Notes under the pieces: generated by a model
What the model saw: the letters and a program-made list of their open reading frames with translations, nothing else
Database searches by the model: none
Told to the model about the DNA's origin: nothing
Program-made: the position numbers and the translations under genes
NCBI GenBank assembly: GCA_964537035.1
Contig: CAZIAK010000052.1
Coordinates: 1-29,007 of the forward strand
From: CAZIAK01 sp964537035
Lineage (GTDB): Bacteria; Planctomycetota; B15-G4
Length of the DNA stretch: 29,007 nucleotides
Direction: 5' to 3'
In this document: in pieces, positions 27,121-29,007 of the stretch
Layout of the letters: each line of letters opens with the position of its first letter
How positions within the stretch are numbered: the first letter of the stretch is position 1

Positions 27121-27968
27121 CGGACGAACCGCACACACATGTCGACTACAGCGACCGTCAGGTCGAGGCAGCCCGCCGCGTGATCATCGATCTCGGCCAG
27201 GTTCTCGGGTCGTTCTTCGCCGACAGCATCGTGATCGTCGGCGGCTGGGTGCCAGAGCTCCTGCTCCCCGATGCGGAGGAACCGCATATTGGCAGCATCG
27301 ATGTCGACCTCGCGCTCGACGCGCAGAAGCTGCAGGACGGACGCTACGTCGAGATCGTCAAGTCGCTGCTCTCGACCGGTCGGTACGAACAGACAGCGCA
27401 GCCGTTCAAGTTGCAGGCTACCGTCGACCTCAAAGATGGGGGCCCTACACTGCCGGTCGATGTCGACTTCCTCAAACCAGTCGAGGCACGTCGCAAGCGC
27501 CGAAGGGCGCGGCTCATCGAGGGATTCCGCCCACTCGACGCCCGAGGCTGTGCTGCGGCGTTCCAGCAACCCAAGCAGATCACCCTCTCGGGACACATGA
27601 TCGCTGGCGACGAGAACCGCGTCTTCGTGCTGGTTGCGTCCGTGGAGGACTTCCTCGTAATGAAGGCCTTCGCCCTGGCCGGTCGCGACAAGCCCAAGGA
27701 CGCATACGACATCTGCTACTGCCTCGACCACGCCCCAGTCGGCATCGAAGAGCTCGCAAACGACTGGAGCCAGCGACGCGATGACCCGCTCGTTGCCGAA
27801 GCCATAACCCTCCTGCGCGACAAGTTCACCTCGGAACGCGCGTTCGGCCCTCAGCAAGTGGTCACGTTCTACGACGCCCCCACCGACGACGAGCGGGCGA
27901 TGCACGCGCGGAGGGCGTATGAGCTGGTGGATCGGTTCCTGACCCTGATTGAGCAGGCGGAATCGTGA
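27117..27968 (+). CDS. AbiEii-family nucleotidyltransferase toxin
   Basis: The 283-residue protein carries the nucleotidyltransferase signature of AbiEii/AbiGii toxins: IVIVGGWVPELL (G42-G43) followed by HIGSIDVDLALD with metal-binding D62 and D64, then LPVDVDFLKP, and the family's typical KPKDAYDICYCLDH (K192-D198). Family members block growth, some by adding nucleotides to tRNA acceptor ends. GTG 27117 overlaps the antitoxin stop (GTGA); ATG 27096 is an alternative with no better ribosome-binding site. The pair forms a type IV toxin-antitoxin module known for abortive infection against phages, which fits the adjacent BREX-type gene. Confidence 0.85.
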   Translation: MTDEPHTHVDYSDRQVEAARRVIIDLGQVLGSFFADSIVIVGGWVPELLLPDAEEPHIGSIDVDLALDAQKLQDGRYVEIVKSLLSTGRYEQTAQPFKLQATVDLKDGGPTLPVDVDFLKPVEARRKRRRARLIEGFRPLDARGCAAAFQQPKQITLSGHMIAGDENRVFVLVASVEDFLVMKAFALAGRDKPKDAYDICYCLDHAPVGIEELANDWSQRRDDPLVAEAITLLRDKFTSERAFGPQQVVTFYDAPTDDERAMHARRAYELVDRFLTLIEQAES

Positions 27969-28481
27969 CAGTCCCCGAACGGCCCGAGGCAAGACGGCGG
28001 GCAGCCGGAGTCAGCGGCAGCCTCTCCACGGGTCGACGCCGCGACCTCGGTCTCTGACGGCTCCACCTCAGGATTCGCGGGGTCCTCGACACAGAGCGTC
28101 GCGGCGTGGTCCTCAAGTGCATTGCCAGAAGTCGACCTGACTCTCAGCCAGGCCAGCAGCTCGAGCACGAACGTTTTCACCCCCACCTGGCTACGGTTGG
28201 AGATGGCCGGGGGCGACCTTCGTTCGGTGACTTGAGATGGCGGAATCGGGCCATGAATCAGGCCGTAATGGCCCAATTTCAGGGCCAGGGCATAGAGCTG
28301 CCCGTTTCGGGCCATGGTGCCCGGCTGGCCTGTCGAACTCCCGCCCGGATGCGGTAATGAGCGTTATGAACTCGGTTGGGGCGCACATAACTCGCGACGA
28401 GAGCCGCTTCGCATGCCCTAAACCTTTACGAAGGCAGGACTTCGAGAGCCTCGGGCCGTTTGTACGCCCTGGAGAGAACAA
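27969..28481. other. Intergenic region, 513 bp, with clustered GGGCC inverted repeats
   Basis: I see no gene with a ribosome-binding site. Around 28248-28320 lie several GGGCCA elements, including a perfect GGGCCAT-N13-ATGGCCC repeat (28248-28274) and CGGGC-CATGGT-GCCCG. A minus-strand frame (27869-28315) stays open over much of the region with acceptable codon use, but its C-terminal third is antisense to the toxin gene and it has no ribosome-binding site. Confidence 0.5.
28363..28391. promoter_or_regulatory. Inverted repeat GTTATG-N17-CATAAC upstream of the pglZ-like gene
   Basis: The arms are at 28363-28368 and 28386-28391, about 90 bp before the pglZ-like start. It is the most AT-rich symmetric element in this interval and could bind a regulator of the defence gene. 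It is short enough to be chance. Confidence 0.3.
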
Positions 28482-28661
28482 ATGAGCGTCGCCCCTCTCC
28501 AGACCCCCTTCGAGGCCCTGGTCAAGGCACTGCGAGCCTGCGACCACGCCTCGGCGGGTGCCGCGCGACCGGCAGCCATCCTGTGGACCGACCCGGCGCG
28601 CCAGTGGTCGGCGCTGCGGTCGCTACTTCTGGCGGAGTTGCCCGAGTTGGTCATGCTGGGC
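28482..28661 (+). pseudogene. pglZ: N-terminus of BREX phosphatase PglZ (type-B-like), interrupted by an insertion-sequence end
   Basis: An ATG with GGAGAG at good distance opens a frame reading FEALVKALRACDH, then RPAAILWTDPARQWSALRSL and LLAELPELVMLG. The AxxLWTDxxRQWxxLxxxLxxxLPxLxxLG pattern is what I know from the start of PglZ type-B proteins of BREX phage-exclusion systems, an alkaline-phosphatase-superfamily protein of usually more than 800 residues. The expected continuation (DYDP...RTGPAIWLRC) is absent: after about residue 60 the frame runs into sequence with IS features, although it stays open to the window end. So the gene is very probably broken here. Whether the rest of the gene and other BREX genes lie beyond the window cannot be seen. 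Confidence 0.65.
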
Positions 28662-29007
28662 TGGAGATGTCCATCCAAAATTGACCCACTTGATCAGTCA
28701 AACCTGACCCGCCCCGAGCGGTGGGTTCCTCCCGCGTTGAGAGCCTGGATCGAGCGGGAGGTGTCCCCGGGCCAGGTGGTTGGTGGGTTGCAGTGGCAGG
28801 GCCGTCAGGCCCTGCCTTGGCCCCCCGGGGGGGGGGCCAAGGCGCCGTCGCCGTTCGAGCGTGTCTCTCGGCGGCGCAGCTCATGCTCAGCTCTCCTTCG
28901 CCCCGGCCTGCTTGCCGCCAGTGCGCCCACAGGCCCTTCGCTCATCTACCCACCCTCGAAGCCGTGCGTCGAGAACTTCAACGTGCGGCTGTTCTCGGTC
29001 ACGGTGC
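28662..29007. mobile_element. Terminal part of an IS21-like insertion sequence (runs off the window)
   Basis: At 28662 the pglZ homology ends and a segment starts TGGAGATGTCCATCC followed by two spaced copies of a motif, AAAATTGACCC and CAAACCTGACCC. IS21-family elements end in TG/CA and carry several repeats of this AAxxTGACCC kind at their ends. Beyond lie two strong hairpins (28797-28842). No transposase motif is visible in the 346 bp present, so orientation is unknown, though a right end downstream of a minus-strand istB would fit. Confidence 0.5.
28797..28842. terminator. Tandem hairpins in the IS end, possible terminator or insulating structure
   Basis: CAGGGCC-GTCA-GGCCCTG (28797-28814) is followed immediately by CCTTGGCCCCCC-GGGG-GGGGGGCCAAGG (28815-28842), a perfect 12-bp stem. 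No T-run follows on either strand, so it may act in protection from outside transcription rather than as a classic terminator. Confidence 0.4.

Noticed and set aside
27869..28315. Minus-strand open frame of 148 codons downstream of the AbiEii gene
   Set aside because: Its last third is antisense to the toxin gene, it lacks a ribosome-binding site and I recognise no domain. Codon use is acceptable, so it is not fully excluded.

Overview
The window is about 29 kb of high-GC DNA (mostly GC-ending codons) with two runs of exactly 100 N (9789-9888 and 11418-11517), so it is a scaffold from a draft or metagenome assembly. A Hanks-type kinase fused to an FGE-like domain, a tricorn-like protease, many ECF-type regulators and dense non-operonic genes suggest a Myxococcota (myxobacterium-like, former Deltaproteobacteria) chromosome. 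That assignment is inference; no rRNA or marker gene is present.

Left part (1-10.4 kb), housekeeping-like: a transmembrane Ser/Thr kinase with Ig-like repeats and a C-terminal FGE/sulfatase-modifying domain (minus), a PAP2 phosphatase (minus), a DTW-domain tRNA aminocarboxypropyltransferase fused to a degenerate exonuclease-like domain (plus), an ABC-F ATPase and an FMN/3Fe-4S glutamate-synthase-like protein in one transcription unit (plus), then a convergent, tail-overlapping aminoglycoside-phosphotransferase/P-loop kinase fusion (minus) interrupted by the first gap.

Middle (10.7-20.1 kb): a small unknown protein, the first of two paralogous three-gene cassettes (ECF-like sigma factor, coupled short protein, small beta-rich protein; damaged by the second gap), a Tat-type cupin lipoprotein with a possible ArsR-like remnant behind it, a 1133-residue tricorn-like protease, and two GT-C-type membrane glycosyltransferases, one frameshifted in a GGGCC-rich repeat.

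Right part (20.3-29 kb), accessory: the second, intact cassette (sigma factor of exactly the same 221-residue length; soluble zinc-finger anti-sigma-like protein with a helical C-terminal region; exported small beta-rich protein), all with overlapping reading frames. Upstream of it is a divergent pair of large unrecognised, probably helical-repeat proteins. Then comes a type IV toxin-antitoxin pair of AbiEi/AbiEii type with a perfect 10-bp inverted-repeat operator, and the N-terminus of a BREX-type PglZ protein that stops abruptly at what looks like the end of an IS21-like insertion sequence. This right edge is therefore probably a defence island.

The most novel item is the duplicated sigma / anti-sigma-like / small beta-rich protein cassette (11.2-12.4 kb and 20.3-22.5 kb): the two copies share order, orientation, overlapping stops and starts, and alignable sequence in the first and third genes. 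I do not know a described system with this architecture.
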